From: Boswellia sacra
Lineage: Eukaryota > Streptophyta > Magnoliopsida > Sapindales > Burseraceae
Assembly: GCA_013180625.2 (NCBI GenBank)
Contig: SNVD02013161.1
Coordinates: forward strand, 1 to 64,000
DNA length: 64,000 nt
Reading direction: 5' to 3'
Below the pieces are notes generated by a model. That model saw only the letters and a program-made list of their open reading frames with translations, was not told where the DNA came from and did not search any database. Each line of letters begins with the position of its first letter. Position 1 is the stretch's first letter. Made by a program: the position numbers and the translations under genes. Below, piece after piece: positions 10,142 through 21,667 of this stretch.

Positions 10142-11290
10142 CAAAATTTTATGACTACAAATACCCATTTCAATTTGGTTTTGTAACATGTAGATGGTGT
10201 TCGTTTTTTCATTTGAATATAACTTGTTTTCAATATACATTAATATGTGTGAGTGTGTGTGTGTGTGTGTGTTTTTTTTTTTGGGTATGTTGTGCAAAAC
10301 TTGCAACTATACGATAACTAAACTAACCTTGTTTATTTTTTAATCTGTCCAAACTTAACCTTATTTAAATAATTAATTAAATTATTTTAGAAATAATTAT
10401 AAATACAATTCATTTATTTGTTTTTTAAATCATAAAATTGTAAAATTCATATATTAAAATTATAAATTTATTTACTTAAATAATATATTATAAAATATAA
10501 ATTTATTATAATTTATTTTTATAAATTTATTAATTTAAATTTAAATTTCTTTTATAGAATTATATTAAATAATTAAATTAATAAATATATTTAATTCTAC
10601 ATTTATAATTAATTTAAATAATATATAATATATTATTGTATTTCAGATTTTTCTTAATTTTTAATATATAATTTATATATGTAATTAATTATTTATTTTA
10701 AAAATCTCTATTAATTTAATAATATTTTAAAATAAACTGGTAATTATTTTTTGTAAATATATTTAATTTTTAATAAATGATTATATATATTTATTTAATA
10801 AATCTAAATAAGGTTAATAATATTTTTATAATATAAAATATATTATTTATTTTAAAAAAGTGGTATTTTACTATTTATAGAAAAAATAATTTGTTTTATT
10901 TATTTAATTTATATAAAAAATTAAATTTAATATGTGACTTTAATAATAGATATTGTATATTTCAATGTTGACGGTATTTATATGAAATTAATTTATAAAC
11001 TTTCGTTTCCATTCATGATTCTATTGGATAACTAAATATAAGAAAAGTTTTCTTTTCCTGAAAATTTCCTTTCTATCCACTTTTCCTTTCTTACAATTGA
11101 ACACATCCAATTTATAGAAAGACTCACCAAATATAAAATATGTTTGTCCCAAAACAATAATAATTTATTAGCTTCATGGCCCATTACGAGGAATAAATGC
11201 TTTTAGCCCCTTAGTCTAGCCCACAGAACAGAGTGAAAGGCCAGCAGACAAGACAATGGCCCATGGGTAAAGCTAAGAAAATAAAGGATA
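10142..11290. other. AT-rich intergenic stretch
   Basis: Very AT-rich, with a short (GT)n run at about 10250-10272 and no gene. The section 10980-11110 (TTCCTTTCTATCCACTTTTCC) resembles the ends of AT-rich MITEs common in trees, but I could not find a matching partner end. Confidence 0.5.
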
Positions 11291-11292
11291 AG

Positions 11293-11696
11293 TGTTGCCG
11301 AGTAGCATTATATTCAAGTAAAGATAGCTTTAAAGATAAGGATGACAAACTTAAATCAAGGTTGATAAGACCGATTAGGATTATAAATAACTCCCGTTAA
11401 AGGAGACAACATAATCTAATACTACTTCAGGAAAGGTGTCAAGGCTATGACACTCAACTGTATATAGTTGATATTGCTCACAAGCCAAGTACGACAAAAA
11501 ATTTAACACCAGAGCCTATTAGTCTCCTCTGTCACTTCTAGAGATCTGACTTGAGCGTCATGGTGGTTTTACTGGCAACACTACCAACACTCCTTTCATG
11601 TTCATTTTCTCTTTGTGTTTTTAACAGGATCATCAATGACCATTCCCTAAGATCTCTACACTTGTAACTTATCTGGTTGATGAAAAATCGACATCA
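11293..11696 (+). mobile_element. probable 5' LTR of a decayed Ty3/gypsy element
   Basis: The sequence TTTAGCGCTGTCTGTGGGGA at 11701-11720 closely resembles the TTTGGCGCCGTCTGTGGGAA primer-binding region typical of plant Ty3/gypsy elements. The bases before it, ending ACATCA at 11696, would be the LTR 3' end. A TGTTG at 11293 is a plausible LTR start. No second LTR is found, so the left boundary is a guess. Confidence 0.5.
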
Positions 11697-12139
11697 ATAG
11701 TTTAGCGCTGTCTGTGGGGAATAACCTTGTTGCTGAAACGATAACTCTGTCAAAAATAAAGTTGCTACGAGTTGGTAGGAGGATAGACCTATTCCAGACC
11801 GACCAAACATTCTAGAGCACCCTAGAAGACCACAAAGTCATGGTGGTTCGAGGGTTGATTTGGAATAGCAAGTGGAGACTTTAACACAAAACATGAATAC
11901 TGTATTATAGTATATCAAGAGACAGCAAGAATGAGATGAGCAATGCGACGTGGCTCATGCTGAAGAAGGAAATGAATCACATAGAAATAGTTTGAGAGAT
12001 TGTCGAAGTGAACAACAAGGAAAAGAGGCAGAAGGTAGTCACCTTGAGAAATATTCAAGGACAAATATAGAAGACTTATGAAGTCACTTGGAAGAGAGGC
12101 GACTAGCTTGCATAAAAGAGGAAAGTTATACCACGGAGC

Positions 12140-13275
12140 CTAGAGGACTAGAATGAGAGGTCAACAGATTGAAAAAAATGACTTGATGATATGCAAGTCA
12201 AAGGACCGACAGATCTATTATCAAAAGAGATCGAACCTCCTTTTACCCAAGAAATCTTAGAAGTGAATCTTCCTCCAAAATTTAAGATGCCACAAATAAA
12301 ACAATATGATGGCATAGGAGACCCGATAGAGCATTTGGAGACACACAAGCCTTAGATGGAATTATAAGGTGCTACATGATCGGCTCTATGTAGGGTATTC
12401 TCCTTGACCCTTCTGGTGCCGCTCGCACATGGTATAGAAAACTAAAGTCAGGAATGATCTCATCATTCACACAATTGAGGGAGGTGTTTATGGTGTAGTC
12501 TGTAGGAGTAGAGACTACTAGTTACCACTTACACACCTTCTCTCGGGAAAGCAAGAGCAAGATGAGTCATTGAAACAATATATAGTTTGTTTCATTGCAC
12601 AGGCAGTAAAGATTGAGAATCATACTAACGCTGTAGCATGAACAACAATGATGGTGAAACTTCGACTAGGCAGGTTTCATTACTCATTAGCAAAGAATCC
12701 CCCGAAGACCTTTACTATGTTCTTAGCCAAGGCATAGAAATACTCATATGCTGATGAGTTGAAGAGTGCAAAGATGAATACTATCGAAAGGTTTCTTAGG
12801 TGAGGAGAGAGAAAAGAGGAGAGAGGAGTCAAAAGATGGCCAGGAAAAGAAAGTTAAGGAGGAGACAAAGAAGCCTCTAGTCCTAGAGAGTAGATTCTCT
12901 AAGTATACACCGCTGAATGTAACATTAGAGCAATTATTCATTGAAGTTAGGAATCAAGACATGTTGAGGTGGCCTAGGCAATTGAAAGCTGGACCCAACA
13001 AGAAAGACAAAGACAAGTACTACCGCTTTCACCGAGATCATAGCCATAACACAAAGGATTGTTTTGACCTCAAAGAAGAGGTTAATTGAGTCTCTAATTC
13101 GTAAAGGGTGTCTTAAGGTTATATAGCAAGGCAGGAAGCAAAGCAGATGAGAAGTCCACAACTAGAAGAAAGGAATGATATGGAAGTAAAAACTATCTTT
13201 GGGGGGTTTGAAATTAGAGGTGACTCCAATAAAGCATGAAAAGCATATGTTAGAGAGGCAAAGCTAGGGCCGATT
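12140..13275 (+). pseudogene. Ty3/gypsy gag relic
   Basis: Broken frames on the plus strand read IEPPFTQEIL, LPPKFKMPQIKQYDGIGDP and HLET, then DPSGAARTWYRKLKSG, LAKNPPKTF and PLNVTLEQLFIEV, ending with HRDHSHNTKDCFDLKEEV near 13080. These strings follow the order of plant gypsy gag proteins (the capsid region before the zinc knuckle). At least six in-frame stops interrupt it, and the first cysteine of the CxFHxxxGHxTxxC-like knuckle is Tyr. Protease and polymerase are absent: the element stops near 13275 where a GC-rich repeat begins. It is a truncated fossil. Confidence 0.8.
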
Positions 13276-13498
13276 GAGGTAAGCTATGGTACTCACTTCG
13301 AACTTGAATGACCTTTAGGGTCTTGGGTTCGAGTGGGGGAGGCGTCACTGGGTGTAGATACCCAGTGGACAAAACCGTGCGGGCTAGTGGGCCCAGAGCG
13401 GACAATACCTTGGAGTGTGAGACCATGTACCTGTGGCCCGGTGGCTTGGCAGAGGGCTCGTGTGCGCCTGGGAGAGATCGGGCGGGGGATGGGTCGTT
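13276..13498 (+). repeat. GC-rich repeat, SINE-like or LTR-like, abutting the TIR exon
   Basis: This block is clearly more GC-rich than its surroundings. It contains GGGTTCGAGT (B-box-like, about 13323), about 40 bases after a weak A-box-like AAGCTATGGT, which would suit a tRNA-derived SINE. It also carries GGGCCCAGAGCGGACAATAC (about 13389) and ends GGGTCGTTACA, strings I associate with the 3' part of some plant LTRs. I cannot decide between these. Its right end joins directly onto the coding frame of a TIR domain. Confidence 0.4.
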
Positions 13499-13851
13499 AC
13501 ATTTATTGATAACCAAGTCATTAGAGGGGATGAAATTTCATCAGATCTTTCGAATAAAATCAAAACATCAAATATTTTTGCTACCATTTTCTCAAAAAAT
13601 TTCGCAGACTCCGGATGGTGCCTTCAAGCACTTGAATGGATCCTTGGATGCAAGGGAGAGCGTGACCAAAGAGTAATACCTGTTTTCTATCATGTAGATC
13701 CAAAAGATGTAAAGAAACAGACTGGAACTGTTGGGGATGGATTGACAAAGCTTCAGGAACGTTTGAAAGAGAGATTAGACGCGCTGACGAGATGGAAGGC
13801 GGCTTTGAAGGAAGCAGCCGGTCTAGCTGGCTATCATATAAATGGTGAAAG
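13499..13851 (+). pseudogene. TIR domain exon, N-terminally truncated
   Basis: The frame starts TFIDNQVIRGDEIS and continues IFSKNFADSGWCLQALEWIL, VIPVFYHVDPKDVKKQTG and LKEAAGLAGYH, ending at donor AAAG|GTAAGT at 13851. It joins in phase to the exon at 16653 (PESEHVEKIVKDIW). This is the second two thirds of a plant TIR domain; the opening DVFLSFRGEDTR region that should precede TFID is missing, replaced by the GC-rich repeat. In active TIR domains WCL is followed by xEL, and that Glu is the NADase catalytic residue. Here the motif is WCLQAL, with Ala in its place. Confidence 0.9.
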
Positions 13852-14152
13852 GTAAGTACTGTTTATTCTCGTAGGATTTTCTACTCTTTTAAGGTAATTT
13901 TGTCTCTGCATTTGCGTTTAGAAAATGAAATTATATTGCTCATAATTATTCATGCAAAATTAAACTATAGTATAGTTTCATGCAAAATTAATAATTATTC
14001 ATAATTATTAATAATCTAACTCAGCATTAATATGTCTGCTTTTTTAGATTTTCCCAGCTTTAGTCTTTCTCTAGGGCCAGAAGAATAGTCCAAGTGTATA
14101 TTTTGACCCGTCTAATTCTCCAAAACAAAAAGATAAAATTTATTATAAGTAA
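13852..14152. other. start of TNL intron 1
   Basis: Ordinary AT-rich intron sequence after the GTAAGT donor. It contains two short copies of a CATAATTATT-CATGCAAAATTA segment near 13940-14000. No gene. Confidence 0.6.
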
Positions 14153-14382
14153 TGTTGGGGGACTATGGATCACACAAAACCCACATTTGTATGATATTAT
14201 CCACTTTGGGCATAATCTCTCATGGATTTGCTTCTGGATTCTACCCAAAAGGCCTCATACCAATGGAATGTTTGTCCATACTTATATGCCCATGATCTTC
14301 CCAATGTCTAACCGATGTGAGACTTTGGTTACACACCCAACACCCAACAATCCCCCGTCAAACAAAGGACCATACTATTCTG

Positions 14383-14447
<65 letters not shown>

Positions 14448-14793
14448 TTTCCGAGCCTCCTCTCAAACGATCATCCATCCGTCTGCTTCATCGAGGCCCT
14501 AATCGTGAGCTTCAACTAGGGCCCATCACCTTTGTTTAACACTTTGAGAATTTTCATCACGTATTCTTTTGACTAAGTCTGGGCCTGGGCTCTAATACCA
14601 CTTGTTAGGGGACTATGGATCACACAAAACTCTACATTGGTATGATATTGTCCACTTTGGGCCCAAACCCTTATGGATTTGCTTTTGTATTCTACCCAAA
14701 AGACCTCATACCAATGTAGTACTTGTCCATACTTATATGCCCGTGATATTCCTCATGTCTAGCCAATGTGGGACTTTGGTTGCACATCTAACA
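14153..14793 (-). mobile_element. TRIM retrotransposon (641 bp) in TNL intron 1
   Basis: Two terminal repeats of about 190 bp (14153-14342 and 14603-14793) share ACTATGGATCACACAAAA, TCCACTTTGGGC and CCAATGTxxGACTTTGGTT. Read on the minus strand they begin TGTTGGGTGTG or TGTTAGATGTG and end CCCCCAACA or CCCCTAACA, so both are TG...CA type. Just inside the minus-strand 5' LTR is TGGTATTAGAGC (plus 14589-14600 is GCTCTAATACCA), one base from the initiator-tRNA-Met primer site. A polypurine tract (GACGGGGGAT on minus, plus about 14350-14360) precedes the 3' LTR. Flanks AGTAA (14148-14152 and 14794-14798) are a perfect 5-bp target duplication. There is no coding capacity. Together these define a terminal-repeat retrotransposon in miniature. 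Confidence 0.9.
14391..14440. repeat. (TG)n microsatellite
   Basis: About 24 TG units, inside the internal domain of the TRIM element. Confidence 0.95.
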
Positions 14794-14888
14794 AGTAATA
14801 TATAAGATTGTTCCCTTAAAATTATAAATTTTATTAATGGAAGAATTTCCCATGTGCAAGAATAGTTCTTGTACAAGTCTTTATTTCA

Positions 14889-15475
14889 CGAGTCAATTCC
14901 ACAAACCTCTCATGAGGATTGCCGAAATTCTACATGAGCATCTCTGGTTCTTAAACTCTCATATACATCCTCTCTCTGTTAAAAACCGTTAAAAATTCCA
15001 TTGAAAATATAAATTTTCCAAATTTTCATAGTTGATTACTAAAAAGTATTCAAAATTTTAAAATAAAAACAGATAAAAAATAAAACCTAAAACTTGTTAA
15101 TAGTCTTCTATCAACCACTACCTCAAAAATCTTAAAAGAATTACTACCGCAATAAATGATACATAAACTTTGAAAAACTTTTTATTAAAAATTATATTAA
15201 AATCTTAAAATAATAAAAAAATTGTCGCATTTGCATTTAAAAATTTTTCTTATAAATTTTACGTTTTTCTGGGTAATTTCTTTATTTTTCTAATTTTTAT
15301 TTTTTGTTATTTTAAAATTTTGAATAGTCAATTATAGGCAATTTGAAAAATTTGCATTTTTTTAATAGAATTTTTAATAGTTTTCAATGGAAAGGAGAAG
15401 TGTGTGGAATTTTTGAAACTAGAGATGGAGGGGTGGAATTTGGGTAAACCTCACGAGAGGTTTGTGGAATTGACC
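14889..15475. mobile_element. inverted-repeat (MULE-like) non-autonomous element
   Basis: GTCAATTCCACAAACCTCTC at about 14892 is matched by its inverse, GAGAGGTTTGTGGAATTGAC, at about 15454-15473. The similarity runs on inward (ATGAGGATTGCC against GTGAGGTTTACC), giving terminal inverted repeats of about 40 bp. Flanks CTTTATTTC and CCTTATTTC could be a 9-bp target duplication with one mismatch, which would suit a Mutator-like element, though the exact ends are uncertain by a few bases. The interior is AT-rich and non-coding. Confidence 0.65.
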
Positions 15476-15481
15476 CTTATT

Positions 15482-16556
15482 TCTTTAATTAATTATTTGG
15501 GGTGTTCGAATGCAAGAAATGAAAAAAAAAAATGAGAAAAGCAAAATGGGCGTAAAGGAAAAATGGGAGCGGGGAGAGGGTTTAGGGGATATTTTCCTTT
15601 GTTTGGTTTGATAATAGAATTATAGATGGAAATGAGTCACTCATAAATTGATTAGACATAAATACCCTCAATAATAAAGTATAAAATATTTATTGTTAAA
15701 TATATATTTTTAATAAATTAATTAAAAATAAATAATTAACTATTAAGTTAATATTTATGCATTAAATTAATAAAAAATTTGTAAAAAGTATATTAAATTA
15801 AAATCAAATTTATTAAAAAAATCTATTATTTGTTGGATAATATAATCATAAAATATACACAAATTTATAGTTATTTTTTCATTAATATTTATTATATATA
15901 GTTAATCTTTAATTTATTTCTTTAAAAGTAAATACTATAATAGAATTTATAAATTTCATTATTTAATAATATTTTATTTAAAATTGAGATTTGACTTCTA
16001 ATTTAATAGTGGAACATAAACTAATAGATATTTTAATAAATTTATTTTTTACTTAACAAAATTTTATATTTAATTTAGAAATATAATTTATATATCTAAA
16101 CATTGTATTAAAGTATGTAATAATATAAATATCTATTTTTTATTTAATAAAAATCCAAACTAATATCATCAAAAAATAGGAATATAAAATATCCAATTTT
16201 TCTATTGAATAAAAAATCCAACTTATTATTATTAAAAACAATTTTTAAAAACAATTAAAAAATCAACTTACTTGCGACAAATTGAGTGAAGTCGTGTGAA
16301 AGGACAAATCGAGTGAGGTCGTTGAAAGGGCAGTAAGCTGTTACAGCTGTTTTATGAGAAGCGCAATTTTGGGAAATCAAGTCATTTAGTATACAACAAT
16401 CAACTTTCCTTTTACGTAAACGTTAGGAAAAATTATTGTTAACAATCCGTTTTCTTTACTCACCCAGTCCAACCGAAAAAGTGAAACAGACCTATGGAAT
16501 CTAACTCATTTCCTTTGAGATTTATTAAAACCGAACAGTGCCTTAGTAATATCTTC
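15482..16556. other. AT-rich part of TNL intron 1, possible MITE remnant
   Basis: About 1.1 kb of very AT-rich DNA. It starts with GGGGTGTTCGAATGCAAG (about 15498) and ends with AAAACCGAACAGTGCC (about 16540), followed by TTA. The right end resembles a Tourist/PIF-Harbinger MITE end, but the left end is only loosely its inverse, so a single element is not established. No gene. Confidence 0.35.
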
Positions 16557-16652
16557 ACCATATAAGCTATTATTGGGATGAGGATTATGTTGCATATCTT
16601 TGATTTTTTAATGTATTTATACTAACTAAAAATGTTTGATTTTCTTTGTTAG

Positions 16653-16836
16653 CCCCGAATCAGAACATGTAGAGAAAATTGTCAAGGATATTTGGAAAAG
16701 GCTAAGTGGATTGTCTCCTTGATAACAAGGACCTAGTTGGAGTAGAACCTGCCATTAGAATAATTGAGTCTTTGTTGCGCATTGGCTCAAATGATGTATG
16801 CATCGTAGGTATTTGGGGCATCGGTGGTATAGGCAA
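16653..16836 (+). pseudogene. NB-ARC exon, 5' part, cut in the P-loop
   Basis: The exon starts at 16653 after TTTGTTAG and reads PESEHVEKIVKDIWKRLSG. After a frameshift near 16717 it gives DLVGVEPAIRIIESLL and VCIVGIWGIGGIG. The last codons are the Walker A motif of the NB-ARC domain; the reading frame is interrupted there by copia 1 and resumes after it with GKTTISRAVF. The GGCAA at 16832-16836 is the target site, duplicated at 21668-21672. Confidence 0.93.
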
Positions 16837-17404
16837 TGTTAGAATTGTGGCTCTTTAGCCATTGTGTGTGTGTGCAAGGATCCCACATGGAGTGAGAGTC
16901 TTTGTGTTGGAGAGACTTGGGCTTATAAATAAAAGCCAAGTCTTCTCACTTAGTTGTTTCATTGGAAATTCTTCTCCACCCCCTCTATTTGTAAGGTCTC
17001 ACATATAAGACCTCATAGTTTAAAGGCCTTTCATTAAGGACCTTAAAGTTTATAATATTTGTTTTTCCCTCTTTGTTTTGGGTATTTGTAGTATTACTCA
17101 ATTGTCTGGGTAATTACAGTTTGGCCTAACTATTCGGGTAACTGCAGTTTGGCTCAATAGTGGTGGTATTTGTATTGTGACCCAAAAGTTTGTAATTCTC
17201 TTTGAAGATAGTGGAAAGTTTCTTCAGCGGCGCCCGAGGACGTCGGTATTTATACCGAACCTCGTTAAATCTTGGTGTTATTTCTATTTCTGTATTGTGG
17301 TTGATTGGTTGCTTCTTTAGTTGCTATTATATTCAATTATCTAGCATAGTTTGTGGTTGTGCATTTGGTTGTTCTGTTGGTTATCACTTCCGCTGTGCAT
17401 AACA
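16837..17404 (+). repeat. copia 1 5' LTR
   Basis: 568-bp LTR from TGTTAGAATTG to GTGCATAACA. It contains TATAAATAAAAGCC (about 16923), a probable TATA region for retroelement transcription. Confidence 0.95.
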
Positions 17405-17566
17405 GTTGGTATCAGAGCCGAAGGTTTTGGGTAGTTAGTGGCTATGTCATTGAAGCACTTACTATTGTTCTGGGCTATTGATTTTGGATTGCTAGTTATT
17501 GAATATAATAGTTTGTTGGAGCTTGATTATTGGTGATTTGTGTATCGAGCTTATTTGTGAGAGGTA

Positions 17567-20500
17567 GTGATGGCGTCATCGTCGACTGTATTAGATAAGA
17601 CAGTGATTGTGAAAAATGCAAAAATAGATACATTGACAATGAGAGGGCATAGTCATAGTAGGAAACCAGGAAAAAGGGAAAAATCTTGGTCGAGAGGTAG
17701 ATTAGGAAAAGATGAGTGTGCCTTTTGTCGTGAGAAAGGGCATTGGAAGAAAGATTGTCCTAAGTTGAAAAAGAAAGATAAGGGCAAGGCTATTTCTGAT
17801 GCATGTGTTATTGAGCGTGAGGATGATAGTGATTTTGATATAAGTCTAGTTGGTCATCCATCCACTTCTGGTTCTGATGAGTGGATTATGGATTCGGGTT
17901 GTACTTATCATATGTGTCTACATCAGGATTGGTTCTTTCAGTTTGAAGAGCTTGATTGTGGAGTTGTGTATATGGGCATTGATGATATTTGCCATACTGC
18001 TAGGATAGGTTCGATCCGATTGAAGAATCATGATGGACTGACTAGAGTTCTGACAGATGTTCGGTATGTACCGAAGTTGAAAAAGAATCTCATCTCTTTT
18101 GGAGCCTTGGAATCTAAAGGCTGTGGTATATCTATTCGAGATGGTATTCTAAGGGTCACTTCAGGCGCTCTTGTGGTATTGAAAGGCACTAGAAGGAACA
18201 ACTTGTATTACTATAATGGTAGTACGGCTATTGGATCAGCGGCTATGGTTTCTGATAATGATGCAGATTCAGAGATCATGAGACTGTGGCATGCGTTTGG
18301 GACATGCAGCTGAGAAAGCCTTATTCAGTTTGGTGAAACGAGGCTTATTGAAAGGTGCAAAGACCTGCAAGCTGGATTTCTGTGAGCATTGTGTTCTGGG
18401 AAAGCAGAAGAGAGTGAAATTTGGCACCGCTATTCATAATACCAAAGGTATTCTTGATTATGTTCACTCAGATGTGTGGGGACCTACTAAAACCGCATCG
18501 ATGGGAGGTAGACACTACTTTGTTACTTTTGTTGATGACTTTTTCAGAAGAACTTGGGTGTACTGTTTGAACTCAAAAGATGATGTACTTGATGTTTTCC
18601 TTAAGTGAAAAAAGATGATTGAGACACAGACTAACAAGAAGATCAAGCATCTCAGAACAGATAATGGTGGTGAGTATTGCAGTGATCGGTTTTTGAAATT
18701 GTGTCGAAATGAAGGTATTGTACGTCATTTTACTGTTAGAAGTACACCGCAGCAGAATGGGGTGGCAAAACGCATGAACCGAACATTGCTGAAGAAAGTT
18801 CAGTGTATGTTGTCTAATGCTAGGTTAGGCAAGGAGTTTTGGGCTGAGGCTGTGACTTATGCGTGTCATCTCATTAATCGTCTACCTTCAGCTGCTATTG
18901 GTGATAGAACTCCATTAGAGGTATGGTCTGGACAACCTGTTTCTGATTATGATTCTTTACATGTTTTTGGTTCTCCTGCATATTATCATGTGAAAGAATC
19001 TAAGTTGGATCCTAGAGCCAAGAAAGCGATTTTCTTGGGATTTGCTTCAGGAGTGAAAGGATATCGTCTATGGTGTCTTAGTTCGAGGAAGATTGTATCC
19101 AACAGAGATGTGACATTTGATGAGTCTTCAATGTTAAAGAAATCAGAAAATCAGACAAAGGTGAATGGTACTCCACAGCAGGTGGAGCATACTCAGTAGC
19201 AGGTGGAGTTTGAAAAGACGACATTGAACCCAGCTAGATCTATTGAGACAGATGATGGTACTCCTATGACAGAGGAGGATTTTGGAGATATGGAAAGGGT
19301 TCTACTCAGGAACCTCAACAACAACAAGAATCTATCGCAATTGATAGGCCAAGACGTGAGATTCGCAGACCTGCTCGATTTGCTGATATGGTGGCCTATG
19401 CACTTCTAATTGTAGATGCTGATGTTCCTTCCACTTATAAAGAGGCAGTTAGATGTTCTGAAGTTGATGAGTGGAAGACAGCTATGAGTGAAGAGATGCA
19501 GTCTCTTCAGAAGAATGAAACTTGGGAGCTAGCTCAATTACCGAAGGATAAAAAGGTAATTGGGTGCAAATGGGTATATGCAAAGAAAGATGGATTTCCT
19601 GACAAGAATGACGTCCGCTACAAGGCAAGGTTGGTGGCTAAACGCTACGCTCAGAGGGAAGGAATTGACTACAATGAGGTATTTTCTCCAGTTGTGAAAC
19701 ATTCTTCCATTAGAATCTTGTTGGCCTTGGTAGCTCAGATGAATATGGAACTAGTTCAATTGGACATAAAAACTGTATTTTTACATGGTGACTTGGAAGA
19801 GGAAATCTATATGACTCAGCCAAAGGGATTCAAAGTTGCTGGTAAGGAAAATTTGGTTTGCAAACTGAAAAGATCGCTTTATGGTTTGAAGCAATCTCCC
19901 AGACAGTGGTATAAGCGATTTGATCGGTTTATGATAGGTCAAAGGTACACAAGAAGTAAATTTGATAATTATGTGTATTTTCGGAGGCTACATGATGGTT
20001 CTTTCATTTATCTACTATTATATGTTGATGATATGTTGATAGCTTCGACGAATGTCGAAGAAATTGCAAAGTTGAAGACTCAGTTGAATCGAGAGTTTGA
20101 GATGAAAGATTTGGGAGAAGCTAAGAAGATACTAGGCATGGAGATTAGCAGAGATAGAGGAAGAAACAAGATTTATTTGACTCAGAAGCAGTATCTGAAG
20201 AAGGTATTACAACAGTTTGGCATTACAGGGCAGTCAAAACCTGTAAGTACCCCACTTGCTCCTCAGATGAAGCTCAGTGCATCTTTATCTCCTAGTACAG
20301 ATGAGGAACGAGAGTACATGTCTCGAGTTCCGTATGTTAATGCAGTTGGTAACCTGATGTATGCTATGGTGTGTACAAGACCCGACATTTCACATGCAGT
20401 TGAAGTTGTGAGCAGGTATATGCATGATCCTGGTAAAGGACATTAGCAAGCAGTGAAATGGATTCTACGGTATTTGTTGAGAACTGTAGACGTTGGCTTA

Positions 20501-20998
20501 GTCTTTGAGAGGGATGATATATGTGGTTAGTATGCTATTGGTTATGTTGATTCTGATTATGCTGGTGATTTGGATAAACGTCGGTCGATAACTGGTTATG
20601 TGTTTACTCTTGCAAGAGCACCAGTGAGTTGGAAGTCTACTTTACAGTCTACAGTGGCTTTGTTTACTACAGAGGCAGAGTATATGGCAATGACAGAGGC
20701 TGTGAAGGAAGCTATTTGGTTACAGGGATTGTTGGATGAATTGGGAATTGGGCAGAAGAATATTAGTCTTTATTCTGACAGTCAGAGTGCTATCCACTTA
20801 GCGAAGAATCCAGTGTTCCATGTTCGTACGAAGCATATTGATGTTCGGTATCATTTTGTGCGGGAGATCATTGAGGAAGGGAGAATCTTACTTCAGAAGA
20901 TTGAGAGTGCCGAGAATCCCACAGATATGTTGACTAAGGTTGTGACAGCGATCAAGTTCAGTCATTGTTTGGACTTGATCAACATTGTGCGAGTTTGA
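17567..20998 (+). pseudogene. copia 1 gag-pol, gag mostly deleted, pol with stops and frameshifts
   Basis: Order seen: a short start, a zinc knuckle CAFCREKGHWKKDC (17719-17760), a protease motif WIMDSGCTYHM (about 17881), integrase with HSDVWGP (about 18466), TDNGGEY (about 18659) and QQNGVAKRMN (about 18751), reverse transcriptase with YVDDML (about 20022), and RNase H with SLYSDSQSA (about 20765). Only about 50 residues precede the knuckle, where this family normally has some 200-250, so most of gag is gone. The third acidic integrase residue (E in GVAERMN) is K here. Breaks: a frameshift near 18286, TGA at 18606-18608, TAG at 19197-19199, a frameshift near 19370, TAG at 20444-20446 and TAG at 20528-20530. 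Confidence 0.95.
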
Positions 20999-21099
20999 CA
21001 GCGCCAGTGGGCGCATTTGGAGGCGTTGCAGTTATGATAAAGAATGTGGGGAAAAGAAGAGTCTTGTGGTGGAATGGCTAAATCGTCAAGGTGGAGAAT

Positions 21100-21667
21100 T
21101 ATTAGAATTGTGGCTCTTTAGCCATTGTGTGTGTGTGCAAGGATCCCACATAGAGTGAGAGTCTTTGTGTTGGAGAGACTTGGGCTTATAAATAAAAGCC
21201 AAGTCTTCTCACTTAGTTGTCCCATTGAAAATTCTTCTCCACCCCCTTTATTTGTAAGGTCTCACATATAAGACCTCATAGTTTAAGGACCTTTCATTAA
21301 GGACCTTAAAGTTTGTAATATTTGTTTTTCTCCCTTTGTTTTGGGTATTTGTAGTATTACCCAATTGTTTGGGTAATTACAGTTTGGCCCAACTATTTGG
21401 GTAATTGTAGTTTGGCCCAATAGTGATGGTATTTGTATTGTGACCCAAAAGTTTGTAATTCTCTTTGAAGATAGTGGAAAGTTTCTTCAGCGGCGCCCGA
21501 GGACGTAGGTATTTATACCGAACCTCGTTAAATCTTGATGTTATTTCTATTTCTGTATTGTGGTTGATTGGTTACCTCTTTAATTGTTATTATATTCAAT
21601 TATCTAGCATAGTTTGTGGTTGTGCATTTGGTTGTTCTGTTGGTTATCACTTCCGCTGTGCATAACA
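21100..21667 (+). repeat. copia 1 3' LTR
   Basis: 568 bp, aligned end to end with 16837-17404 without gaps by eye. It ends GTGCATAACA and is followed by the GGCAA duplication. Confidence 0.95.

Larger units (their letters stand above)
16837..21667 (+). mobile_element. Ty1/copia element 1, inserted in the NB-ARC P-loop
   Basis: LTRs of 568 bp (16837-17404 and 21100-21667) flank a 3.7-kb interior, bounded by a perfect 5-bp duplication GGCAA. The primer site TGGTATCAGAGC follows the 5' LTR (about 17407-17418), and AAGGTGGAGAAT precedes the 3' LTR. The 3' LTR begins TATTAG where the 5' LTR has TGTTAG, so one terminal base has mutated. I count about 25 differences between the LTRs (about 4.4%), nearly all transitions; this is the most diverged pair in the window. 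The element lies in the same orientation as the host gene. Its gag is largely deleted and pol is interrupted, so it is dead. Confidence 0.97.

Noticed and set aside
13276..13498. tRNA gene or a firm SINE call
   Set aside because: Only a B-box-like GGTTCGAGT is convincing; the A box is weak, and part of the block instead resembles an LTR end.
14317..14502. Valine-cysteine repeat frame
   Set aside because: It is the (TG)n microsatellite inside the TRIM element.
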